Shown here piece after piece: positions 52,932 through 61,805 of a stretch of DNA of 64,000 bases. Position 1 is the stretch's first letter. Every line of letters starts with the position of its first letter. The DNA lies in assembly GCA_050084985.1 (NCBI GenBank), contig JBITNC010000001.1, positions 132,494,001-132,558,000 of the forward strand, written 5' to 3'. The translations under genes and the position numbers were made by a program. The stretch comes from Nageia nagi (lineage: Eukaryota; Pinophyta). A model generated the notes under the pieces. That model was not told where the DNA came from, did no database searches, and worked only from the letters and a program-made list of their open reading frames with translations.

Positions 52932-53915
52932 GGTAAGTGCAAGAAGTTGAGTCCCACTTTTGAGGAAGTCTTATGAATTACTAAGTTTTTGTATTTTTTT
53001 AATAACTTTTTATTTTTTTGGAATTATGAAAAAAACATATATGTGCACAATATGCATACAATTCTTCACAAGTTAAATAAAAAATAAATTAAAAATGATA
53101 AGTTTTATTCAAATTATGCTTTCCAAACACAAGCATTTTTTGAAATGATAATCATGGACAATAAAAAATTAAAATATTCATAAAAAATATATATAAAAAA
53201 TATCCTCCATAATATTTAGTGGATTAGGTATCTTTAAACAAAATAATTTTAAAAAATATTTTAATTTAGGTCCAATTGTGCTTGACGAACACGATGGGTA
53301 TGATCTTGAAATTGTATTTTTTAAACAGTAGGTTTTATATTTATTTAATAAATTTTTATTTTTTTTAGAATTTTGAAAAAAATAATATATGTGAACAATC
53401 TACATACAATTCTTTATAATATTAAAAAAAAAACAAATTAAAAATGATAAGTTTAGGTCAAATTATGCTTGTCAAACACGAGTAATTTTTGAAATGGTAA
53501 TCATGATCAATAAAAAAAGAATAAAAAATAAAATATTTATGAAAAAATTATAAAAAATATCCTCCATAATATCTAAGTCTTAGGTATCTTTTACCAAAAG
53601 GATTTTAAAATATATTTTAATTTTGGTATAATTATGCTTTATAGACATAATGGGGTATGGTTTTGAAACTATTAGTTTTAAACAATGGCTTTTAAACATG
53701 CCTATCAAATATTAATTTCTAGCATCTGGGTATTAGAATAAATTACATATTTGAAAACTAAACTTTGAGAACTACATTTTTACCCAATTGACCTTTTTAA
53801 AGAATCAAACTCTAATTGCTTCAAATTTTGAGATCAATTACAAGAAAACCTTAAAATCAAGGAAAACACTTCCACTTTTTTGCCAAAAGTGGGAATCATC
53901 TTCTTGAACTTACCT
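52932..53915. mobile_element. ~984-bp TIR element (MITE-like) inserted in element E
   Basis: The ends form an inverted repeat of 31 bp with 28 matches: the left arm 52932-52962 begins GGTAAGTGCAAGAAG, and the right arm 53884-53914 reads GGTAAGTTCAAGAAG on the other strand. TGATG flanks it on both sides (52927-52931 and 53916-53920), a probable 5-bp target-site duplication. The inside has no coding frame and is mostly a two-copy ~350-bp repeat. It separates two pieces of element E coding sequence that read in the same frame once the insert and one TGATG are ignored. The transposon superfamily cannot be named from these ends. Confidence 0.75.
52986..53700 (+). repeat. Two-copy ~350-bp tandem repeat inside the TIR element
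   Basis: Copy 1 (about 52986-53330) and copy 2 (about 53331-53700) share GAATT.TGAAAAAAA, ATACAATTCTT, AAATTAAAAATGATAAGTTT, TATCCTCCATAATAT, TTAGGTATCTTT and further blocks in order. Offsets between matching blocks are 347-357 bp. Divergence is considerable, so the duplication is old relative to the insertion's visible age. Confidence 0.8.
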
Positions 53916-53949
53916 TGATGAGTTTGAATCATAGAGTCCAATAAGTTAA

Positions 53950-55080
53950 AATAACTCTTCATCATATCTCATGGTTAGTGAAGATACTGCAGACTTTTCA
54001 TTCATTTCTAAGAATCCAATAATACAAGAATTCAAAGATATAAATGTTATATTACAAGAATTCATATCCTCCATAAATACAACCCAATCGAAAAAAATAT
54101 TGGTGAGGATGAAGAATATAACCTAGATGATAAAAATTGGATTCCAATGCCTAGCCAATTAGAATCGGGATCCCATATGTTGATTCAAGAAATAATCGAT
54201 GTGGATTTAAGTGATGATCCTAATAATCCCAAGATTATTCAATTAGGAAAATATTTAAATGAAAAAGAAAGAGAAACATTCACATCTATTCTTAAAGAAA
54301 AACATAAAGTCTTTGCATGGTCCTACATAGATATGCCTAGACTGGATTCAAAATTAGTAGTACATAACTTAAGTCTTAAAAATGATGCCAAACATATTAA
54401 ACACAAGTTAGAAAAGATGCATCCTAAAATAGCTTTAATAGTGAAAGAAGAATTACAAAACTTATTAGAAGTAAAATTTATCCAACCTATTGATTATTTT
54501 GATTGGATATCCAATATGGTTCCAATTAAGAAACCTAATGGGATCTAAATAAAGCATGTCCAAAAGATGATTTCCCACTTCTAAATATTGATAATTTGGT
54601 TGATGTTACAGCTGGATATGAAATTCTTTCACTCATGGATGGATTCTCTGGATATAATCGTATAAAAATAGCTACAAAAGATCAACATAAAATAATATTT
54701 ACAACACCATGGGGAATCTTTTGTTACAAAGTAAAGCCCTTTGGTTTAAAGAATGTTGGGAAACTTATCAAAGAGCAATGACATATATTTTCCATGAATA
54801 TATGCATAAAATCATGGAATATTATGTAGATGATTTATTAGCTAAATCTAAAACCAAAGAACAACATCCAGAAGTTCTTATAAAAAAATTTGATAGATTA
54901 TTGGAACATAACATCAAACTAAAATCAAAGAAATGTGTTTTTGGAGTTACTTCAAAAAAGTTACTCAATTTTATTGCATTAGTATGAGGAATTGAAGTAG
55001 ATCCCAATAAAATAAAATCCATCATAAATATGCCTCCTCCTTCAAATATAAAACAATTACAAAGTTTGCAAGGAAAATTA
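53950..55080 (+). pseudogene. pol: Element E reverse transcriptase remnant
   Basis: This is the best-kept RT in the window. The open piece 54147-54548 carries the Tat-type lead-in KVFAWSYIDMPRLDSK and FDWISNMVPIKKPNG. A deletion of several codons with a frameshift at 54540-54547 removes the VCVDYR stretch. Then come DLNKACPKDDFPLLNID, ILSLMDGFSGYNRIKIA, TPWGIFCYKVKPFGLKN, a small indel near 54758, QRAMTYIFHEYMHK and YYVDDLLAKSK. The catalytic YVDD at 54823-54834 is intact. KCVFGVTSKKLLNF follows. Function is lost through the frameshifts. Confidence 0.9.
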
Positions 55081-55735
55081 CAAGTAGTTAGGCACTTTAT
55101 ATCATAATTATTTGATAAATGTAAACCTTTTAATAAACTATTTAAAAAGAGAATTGAATTTGATTGGGGTAATGAACAACAAGAAGCATTTAATGAAATA
55201 AAATGCTATCTTTTAGCACCACCAGTTTTAATTCCTTTAAGAGAAGAAGAACCATTTTTACTTTACTCATTAGCCTCAAAAACTACCTTAGGTATCAAGG
55301 TTGCTCAAAAGAATAAAAATAACAAGGAATAAGCCATATATTATTCTATTTGAACTCTAATTGATTATGAGATAAGATATGTATACATGGAAAAGTTATG
55401 TTTAACTATAGTTTTTACAACAAAGAAGCTCAAGCATTACATGTTGAATCATACGACTTATGTGATTACTAAAGCAGGTCCATTAAAATATATTATGAAC
55501 AAAACCTATCAAAACACAAGCAAATCTAAATGGATAATGCATTTGATAGAGTTCAATTTGCAATTCATAAGTCAAAAAGCTATAAAATGCCAAGTTATAG
55601 CTGATTATCTTATAGAAGAACCATTACAAGATGATAAACCTCTTATAATTGAATTACCAAATAAACATGTTTTCCAACTAGATGAAATGGAAATTCATGT
55701 TGATCCTAAAGAGGAATGGGATATGACAATCTAAT
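55080..55735 (+). pseudogene. Element E RNase H remnant
   Basis: The gypsy-type RNase H follows RT in frame: FDWGNEQQEAFNEIK, APPVLIPL, FLLYSLASKTTLG, IYYSI.TLIDYE and, in the open piece 55387-55734, KLCLTIVFTTKKLKHYM, GPLKYIMNK, KWIMHLIEFNLQFI, then a CQVIADYL stretch near the linker. There are three stops (TAA after NKE, TGA in YYSI.T, TAA at 55733), two where Gln or Arg would be likely. Confidence 0.8.
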
Positions 55736-56100
55736 TTGATAATTCTCGATGTGAACAAAGTGGAGGTGCAAGTGTCGTATTAGTTACACCACAAGGGGTA
55801 CCCATACCATATTATTTCAAATTAACTTTCCCATGCACAAGTAATAATGTTGAATATGAAGCTTTAATACTGGCTATGAAGATCGCTATAAAATTAAAAA
55901 TAAAGGAAGTAAAATTAATATTGGTAATTCAATTCCAATAGTATATCAAGCCAAAGGAATTCTCTAATGAAAAAAACCATTACTTCAAAAATATAAAAAA
56001 CTAGTACATACACTACTACAATCATTCAAAAATATGAGATAAAAGTAGTGCCTCGATCAATTAATAGGTTTGTTGATGCAATGGCATCAATGGGATCCCT
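55736..56100 (+). pseudogene. Element E second RNase H (aRNH) remnant
   Basis: After a TAA the frame continues FDNSRCEQSGGASVVLVTPQ, then PYYFKLTFPCTSNNVEYEAL and a KIAIKLKIKEVKL stretch. The first Asp (FDN) and the Glu of VEYEA fit the catalytic positions of the additional RNase H that plant Tat-lineage elements carry between RNase H and integrase. Downstream it decays through frameshifts. Confidence 0.8.
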
Positions 56101-56229
56101 GATACCATAAGATCCTCATTGATGTACCATACATATTGAAATAATTCAAATCATCAAATATTCTTTGAAAATGGCTAACAAAGCATATGAGGTCCTAGAT
56201 ATTACTGTAGAAGATAAAAATTTGTGGCA

Positions 56230-57484
56230 TAATCAATTAGTTAAATTTTTAAAAGATGGAATCTTACCTTGATACTTGACTCAATCAACCATGAAAGTGT
56301 TTGAATTAAAATCTTCTCATTATTGCATATTAGGAGATATGTTGTATCGAAGAGGTTTTAATAGTATATTACTTAGATGTCTAGAATGGAAAGATTTGCA
56401 AATTACGATTTAATGTGCACACGATGGAATATGTGGAGGACATGTTAGTGGTCTAACCATCACAAAATGATTAATTTGCATGTGATATTATTGGCCTACA
56501 ATGGAATGTGACTATGTTGAATATATCAATAAATGTTTAAAGTGTCAATAACATACCAATCTATATATTCAATTATCACAAGCCTTACAAACGATACAAT
56601 CACTATGGACATTCTCAAGATGGGCATTAGATCTTATAGGATAAATCTTACCCACTTCATTAGGTGGTCATAAATTCATAATTTATAGCTACATAATATT
56701 TAACAAAATTGGTTGAAGCTATACCTATGATTTCTACCAAAGGTCCTAAAATAGAAGAATTCATAGAACATCACATTATATCTCATTTTGGTATTTCAGC
56801 TCAAATTGCTATCGATATTGAAAAAAATTTTAAAAATAAAGAGGTATTAGCTTTGTGTAAATGGTAAAATATCAAGATTAGTTTCTCAGCACCTTATTAT
56901 CCTCAAGGGAATGGCCAAGCTAAAGCTACAAACAAAACCACTAGAAATATTTGGCTAAAAATAGTTAATAATTACTATAGAGAGTGGCATGAAAGGATTC
57001 CACATTCTTTATGGACATATCATACTAGCATTAGAACTCTTACTAGGGAAATCCCATTTTATTTAGTTTATGGGGTAGAAGTTGTACTACCATTGGAAAC
57101 TAAAGTTCCCTCTTTATGCATCATATTACAAGATTATATAACATATGAAATAGCCTATCAAACTAAAATAGATTAATTATTACTATAGGATGAAAGGAGA
57201 ATTCATGCACTAGAACATATGTGAACTTATCAAAACCATATCAAGAAATATTTTGATAAGAAAGCCAAAATTCATAAATTTAACATAGGGGATTTAGTAC
57301 TTAAAGAAAATCAACAAATATCATGAATGGCACATCAACTTCATGGTAAATTTTCTTCTAATTGGTTAGGATCATACATTATTAATAAGAAATTTGGTTC
57401 AAGATCTTACCAATTAGCTAATATGGAAGTAAATGATGAGCATGAGCCTATAAACATCATGCATATTCATCCTTTTTATAGTTA
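56230..57484 (+). pseudogene. Element E integrase remnant
   Basis: The zinc-binding region lies at about 56410-56560: AHDGICGGHVSG, YYWPTMECD, INKCLKCQ. The core at 56590-57080 has LTKLVEAIPMISTKGP, HFGISAQIAIDIEKNF and SAPYYPQGNGQAKATN. The second Asp is kept, but the catalytic Glu codon is AAA (Lys) at 56922-56924. The C-terminal part (57000-57484) reads SIRTLTREIPFYLVYG, FNIGDLVLKEN and a final IHPFYS before TAA. The long tail from 56700 is largely one frame with few stops. Confidence 0.88.
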
Positions 57485-57651
57485 AAATCTTTTGTATCAA
57501 TTGTACATATTGTAAATATAGTTCAATTAGGTAAAAATTATGTAAGAAACACATATATATGTATAAATTGGATAGAGATGATGATAAAAAAAGGAGCAAG
57601 AATGTTCACATACCATCAAAAAGAAGAGGAATATGATAGAATCTATGGTTT
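57485..57651 (+). other. Spacer between integrase and ORF3 of element E
   Basis: AT-rich, with no frame of its own. It is about 170 bases. Confidence 0.4.
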
Positions 57652-58369
57652 AAAAAACCAAGATATCTTGGAGATGGAGCTATATCCAAATTGATGAAAT
57701 TCACTTTTCAAGGGGTTCAAAATTTCCTTCATCTACCTATTAACATATAGAGGAATTTAGCTTTAGAATATTGTCCAAGTAAATATGATGGATGGGAAAT
57801 ATTTTTTAAAGAAGAAAATATTGATATTTATATAGATTGAGCTATGTACTTCCTAGGTTATTGGCACTACCATATACAAATACATAAAATAAACATGTTA
57901 TGCTTGTATTGGCCTACTGTAGCTCCTAAAATCATACTAGATTATACTTTTAATAATTGAATTTTAGATATTGCATCTCAAAATTTGTAAAGTATACATC
58001 TAATCATTACTTGGATGAATCAGCTTGCAAGAGATTTATGCCATCAAAAATTGATATATGACATTTCTCCTATATTTGTACCCAAACCAAGGAAATCCAA
58101 AAAAAATGAGAAAAATATTAATCAACACTTTTCACATTTGAAATCAAGGTTCCATTACCCTCCTTTTCATAATACTCAAAGAAAATCTTCAACTCTTAAG
58201 CAATCAAGATATTTGCAAACATAATTCTAGTTTCATTATACTAATCTAGATTTCATGGATAGGTATAGAGGGGATAATTACATGAGGTTACTATGAAAAT
58301 GTCCTCCTACACTTATTTCTCACTTTCTAGCTTTACCAAAAGATATTCAACAAGTAATAGCCATGAAAT
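57652..58369 (+). pseudogene. Unrecognised decayed ORF downstream of element E integrase (ORF3-like)
   Basis: From 57652 (AAA CCA AGA TAT) to 58369 one frame stays readable for about 239 codons with only seven stops: TAG, TGA, TGA, TAA, TAA, TAG, TGA. Four of these fit Trp or Gln codons changed by C-to-T or G-to-A. It is aromatic-rich in the first half (LMKFTFQGVQNFLHLP, YDGWEIFFKEEN, MYFLGYWHYHIQIH, LYWPTVAPKI). It then becomes basic (FVPKPRKSKKNEKN) and ends LALPKDIQQVIAMK. The piece 58015-58224 is fully open. No family was recognised. It follows integrase on the same strand and is cut by the LTR of element D, so its C-terminus and E's 3' LTR are not in the window. Confidence 0.55.
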
Positions 58370-59000
58370 TGTAGACCCAAAATAATGCATAAAAATAATT
58401 AAATTTATGCACTATTTTTTAAATTTTAATTGAATCATATATTATAAATATGACATCAAACAATCAATAATAAATAATGTACCTTCATCATAATCACATA
58501 AACAAGGAATAATGGAAACCATTCATCAATCATCACAATGCATTCACATAAACGCATGTCACCAATGACCTAAATATCCCATGTTGCTAGCTGCATAGAA
58601 AAATGGATCGATAAAAGGAATCAAAGATATGCAAGAGCAAATCAAAGGGCTTAACATATCTATGTAGAGGTGGTGTTACAAAACATTGTTATCAATAGGA
58701 TAGAGAAATCTTGCATGTGTTGAAGTCTCTCTTGGTATTTTTGGATATTCTTGCATGATGTCTCATGCATTTCCTTTCATATGTATTTATAACAACATCC
58801 TTGTCTTCCTTGATTCTTGAAATCATTACATATTACATAGTTTGAGGTGTCTTTATTGATATTTGATACCTTTTACAATGTATAATGGTCCATTACCTTA
58901 ATTACCTTACCTTGGTTATATCTTAACCTTTATGATAAATATCATTGATGCTATAAAATCAATTATTTAATAAATAATAATTTATTTTTAGATATATACA
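58370..59000 (-). repeat. Element D 3' LTR
   Basis: This 631-bp LTR begins TGTATATATC and ends GGGTCTACA on the minus strand (TG...CA). It follows directly on a polypurine tract. The first 60 bases resemble the LTR start of element A (CTAAAAAT.A.TTATTATTTA). A TATA box lies at 58783-58791 (TATAAATAC on the minus strand). The other LTR is outside the window, so the pair cannot be compared. Confidence 0.7.
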
Positions 59001-59014
59001 TTTTACCCCTCTTT
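59001..59014 (-). other. Polypurine tract of element D
   Basis: AAAGAGGGGTAAAA on the minus strand, identical to the tract of element A at 27311-27324. It lies immediately before the LTR start TGTA. This fixes the orientation of the LTR. Confidence 0.8.
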
Positions 59015-59032
59015 GGAGATGTGATTGACACT

Positions 59033-59236
59033 ATGAAATTACATATGTCCAAAGAAGAATTACAAAAGAAAAAAGAAAAAATTTAAAACTTTGAACTCTT
59101 TACTGCATTATCCTTTGATGAAGATGTTGATGATGAGGATCTCTTGTTATGCCCTTTTGGATTGGATGCCCCAAGAAAGGTTTTGACTGGTGCAACCAAG
59201 GCAAAATCTGAAAAATGTGTTTTCCAACCACTGTAG
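59033..59236 (+). pseudogene. Short antisense ORF in the 3' region of element D
   Basis: On the plus strand (antisense to element D) an ATG at 59033 opens a 67-codon frame ending TAG at 59234. It has one internal TAA at 59084-59086, after a Lys/Glu-rich stretch. The rest reads an acidic run (DEDVDDED), then CPFGLDAPRKVL and SEKCVFQPL. Plant Tat elements often carry antisense ORFs near the 3' end, and this lies where one would be. It shows no likeness to element A's antisense ORF that I can see. It could be chance. Confidence 0.3.
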
Positions 59237-59554
59237 TATATCTACTCTAGAAGGAACTCTGCTAGTAGGTAGTGTTATGGTTCCCAATCTATAAAATAAA
59301 GTGTGTTATTTTTTCCCTTGTAATATTCAACTATGGATATGGTCATTTCATTGTATTTGATACTCAAGAAATTGATGCACTCATGTCCATGCTTTGAAAT
59401 AAAAGAGGTCATTTTATTTGTAATAATTATCCATGAATGTGTACACCATTAATGGCATAGGATCAATGAGCACACCATCAATGGTGTGGGTTTCTCTATT
59501 TTTTTGTAGGTACCTATAGAAAGGTGTTATGTATACCATGCATAAAAATGATTT
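59237..59554 (-). other. Element D 3' non-coding region
   Basis: No frame was recognised. A pair of short phrases (CACCATTAATGGCAT and CACCATCAATGGTGT near 59443 and 59471) shows a small local duplication. Confidence 0.4.
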
Positions 59555-59912
59555 GGATACATAGTGAGTTGCATCATCTATTAATGATGAATCAATATCA
59601 ATAATCTACTTACAATTGCATCATCAAATTGTCTTTTGAGTGAGTGAACTCTCACTAGCTGTATTGTTGGCCATCGATGGTCATACATTTTATTTCTATG
59701 ACCTGAATACATTATGCTTTGAATGGTTCAAATAAAAAACCATGTGGATATATGAAAAATTATATCATCGATTGGAGATGAGCCAATGTCAATATTTTAC
59801 TTATGGTTGCATCACTAGTTTGTCTTTTTAATGAGTGAACTCTCACTAACCATATCTTTGGCCATTGGTGACCATGTGTTTTATTTCTATGGTCCATAGA
59901 CATTATACTATC
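59555..59912 (-). repeat. ~191-bp tandem duplication in the 3' region of element D
   Basis: Copy 1 (59555-59745) and copy 2 (59746 to about 59912) share GAGTGAACTCTCACTA at 59642 and 59833, TTTTATTTCTATG, TTGGCCAT.G.TG and GTTGCATCA, in order, at a constant offset of 191 bp. Like the 88-bp repeat of element B, it lies between integrase and the 3' LTR. Confidence 0.85.
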
Positions 59913-60100
59913 ATCAATTTTTATCTTTTTCTCTTTTTTTTTTAATTATTATTTCACATCATTAAGACATGTAGATAGTAATACATGTTATTAGCTATGT
60001 GGAAACAATACAAGATAATGAAAAACTAAAAATAAAATAGTATAATACAAGTACCTTGTACATAATCTTAAATTTTTTCCAAGGCATAGAGCCACTATAT
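59913..60100 (-). other. Element D spacer downstream of integrase
   Basis: No feature is recognised between the integrase stop and the duplicated block. Confidence 0.4.
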
Positions 60101-60314
60101 TTATGCAAAGAAGCATTTAATATGCATGGCATTGAAGATCTTTGGTTCTCCTTTACCATCCATGGAGGAGATTTTATGGGCCCTTGATCTAGTTGCTTCT
60201 ATTACAACAAATGGACCCAACCAATTTGGCTTAGATTTCCCTTTAACTTCATCATTTACAGTTTTCTTGTTGATATTCTCCTTCAGTAGTAAATCTCCCA
60301 CTTTGAATTCTTTT
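60101..60314 (-). pseudogene. Element D integrase C-terminal part, downstream of the insert
   Basis: On the minus strand this holds the FKVGDLLLKEN and WLGPFVV.E motifs of the gypsy integrase C-terminal domain and ends KCFFA then TAA at 60101-60103. It is open throughout. Upstream of the hAT-like insert (61798 onwards) the same domain stops exactly where this piece begins. Confidence 0.85.
60307..60314. repeat. 8-bp target-site duplication, left
   Basis: ATTCTTTT, identical to 61798-61805, flanks the hAT-like element. Confidence 0.9.
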
Positions 60315-60479
60315 TAGGGTTCATTTTAAGAGCCCTTCCTCAAAACTAACTTAGAAAATTTTTAGCGAATCAGATTCATAGGTAAGGTGATTTTTAAAAA
60401 AAATTGTAAAAATTATAAAGGCAAATTTGAAGCTAACAAAAGGTCATATAGATTTTTTTTGGTGAATTTAAAGAGTTTC

Positions 60480-60545
60480 ATAGCAGTGTGCTACTGGGTA
60501 GTAGTAGTTTACTACTAAGCGATAATAGTCTGCTACTGTGATGTG
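60480..60545. repeat. Small CTACTA/TAGTAG repeat block
   Basis: Short outlying block of the same motif as 61085-61530, with GGTAGTAGTAG next to TTTACTACTAAG, so self-complementary. Confidence 0.75.
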
Positions 60546-61084
60546 AATTTAGTTGTAAGAGAATAACAAAATGGACTCCAATCACATAATGTAAACATAA
60601 TATAATGGAATAAACTTACAAAATGATACTCTTGTCATTCTTGAATTCACACTACTTCTTTAAGATAATACAATCCATCATATAGCAACCAAAAAACCAA
60701 AGAAACCCTAAATCAACCCTAAAAATGTCTTTTTTAAAAAATAGCTAAAAATATAAATGAGCTAGATTACCTCTAAAATTGATATATGTATCCCTCATAA
60801 ATAATCATCCTTACTATAAAATATCAGGACTCAACTTGATGTATAACAAAAGCTATTAAAGTTCTAACATGCAAAATATCTAAAAATCTTGAGAACATAA
60901 AGCAAAAGCTGATTTTGGGATGTTAGATGGAGGAGTTAGGTCCTAAAAATATGATTTTTAGAGGGTATAGAAAATTAAATATTATCCATATGTAGAACAT
61001 GCACATGAAACCACCTTTTAAATTTCAAGAAAAATGAAAAAATGGTTAAAAGTTATGGCTTCAATAAGGTACATCATATCAAGC

Positions 61085-61530
61085 AATAGCAAGAAGTTTG
61101 CTACTAGGTGGTAGTAGTATGCTATCAGGAGGCTGCTACTAGGTGGTAGTAGTATGCTATCAGGTGGTAGTAGGTAGGTTGCTACTGGGTGGTAGCAGAT
61201 AGGATGCTATTGAGAAATAGCATTTTACTATCAGGTGATTGCTACATGGTAGTAGCAATCTACTACCAAGTGCCTGCTACTAGGCAATAGTAATCTACTA
61301 CCAAATAGCTACTATCAAGTAGTAATAATATACTACTAAGTGGTTGTTATCCAGTAGTAGTAGTATGCTATTGGAAGATGATAGTATACTACCAAGTGGT
61401 GGTAGTCTACTACCAAGAGGTAGGAGTATATTACTAGGTGGTAGCAGATTGTTATTGGGAGTTAGCAGGATTCTACTAGGAGGCAATAGGATGCTATCAG
61501 GCAATAGTAGACTAATACCAAGAGGTATCA
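61085..61530. repeat. Quasi-palindromic ~21-24-bp minisatellite inside the hAT-like element
   Basis: About twenty degenerate units have the pattern TGCTACTAGGTGGTAGTAG. Within each unit the CTACTA half is the near reverse complement of the TAGTAG half, so each unit can fold on itself and any unit can pair with any other. Unit lengths vary and neighbouring units differ by point changes. Frames on both strands stay open here (61298-61531 minus, 61344-61556 plus) only because the repeat avoids stops. Confidence 0.88.
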
Positions 61531-61797
61531 AATTTAGATTAAGGAATTTATATTAGGTGACTTAGTCAAAATATAAATAATAATTTATGATTTCAAGGTG
61601 AAGTTAGCTATTTTTTATTTCCAAATATCCATAAAAAAATAAAAATTTAATTTAAAATATTGATTTTACTTGGTGACCTAGGCCAAAAAATATTGATGAT
61701 AAGGGTGTTTGTGTAACTCAAAATATTTGCCAATTTCAATTTTAGGAAACTTTAAAATTTACTTATTAATTAATATTCATGGCTAAAATGAACCCTT

Positions 61798-61805
61798 ATT
61801 CTTTT
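61798..61805. repeat. 8-bp target-site duplication, right
   Basis: ATTCTTTT, identical to 60307-60314. Confidence 0.9.

Larger units (their letters stand above)
46951..58369 (+). mobile_element. Element E: Tat-type Ty3/gypsy retrotransposon, 3' end cut off
   Basis: E has a probable 5' LTR (46951 to about 48040), an unresolved leader (48040-49690), gag (49690-51960), a weak protease region, an inserted TIR element (52932-53915), pol with RT, RNase H, second RNase H and integrase (53950-57484), and a further decayed ORF (57652-58369). The right boundary is where the ORF meets the LTR end of element D. pol is better preserved than in B. Assigning the LTR at 46951 to E is inference from position; no 3' LTR is in the window to confirm it. 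Confidence 0.65.
60315..61797. mobile_element. hAT-like non-autonomous DNA transposon inside element D integrase
   Basis: This 1,483-bp insert is flanked by an exact 8-bp duplication, ATTCTTTT, the target length of hAT elements. Its ends are inverted repeats: TAGGGTTCATTTTA at the left and AAGGGTTCATTTTA read inwards from the right, followed on both sides by a GCC-containing stretch. A (T/C)A(A/G)GG-type start is typical of hAT termini. No transposase frame is present, so it would have needed an enzyme from elsewhere. It splits the integrase reading frame of element D, and the flanking frame rejoins when the insert and one duplication are ignored. A large part of the inside is a CTACTA/TAGTAG minisatellite. 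Confidence 0.85.

Noticed and set aside
58370-59000. Reading this LTR as the 3' LTR of element E on the plus strand (it starts TGTAGACCC)
   Set aside because: There is no polypurine tract on its left, while a perfect one lies on its right in minus orientation next to element D. The sequence does not align with the presumed E 5' LTR beyond the first dozen bases.
61298-61556. Overlapping Leu/Pro- and Ser/Gly-rich frames on both strands
   Set aside because: They arise from the CTACTA/TAGTAG minisatellite, which happens to avoid stops. Neither has an independent sign of coding.
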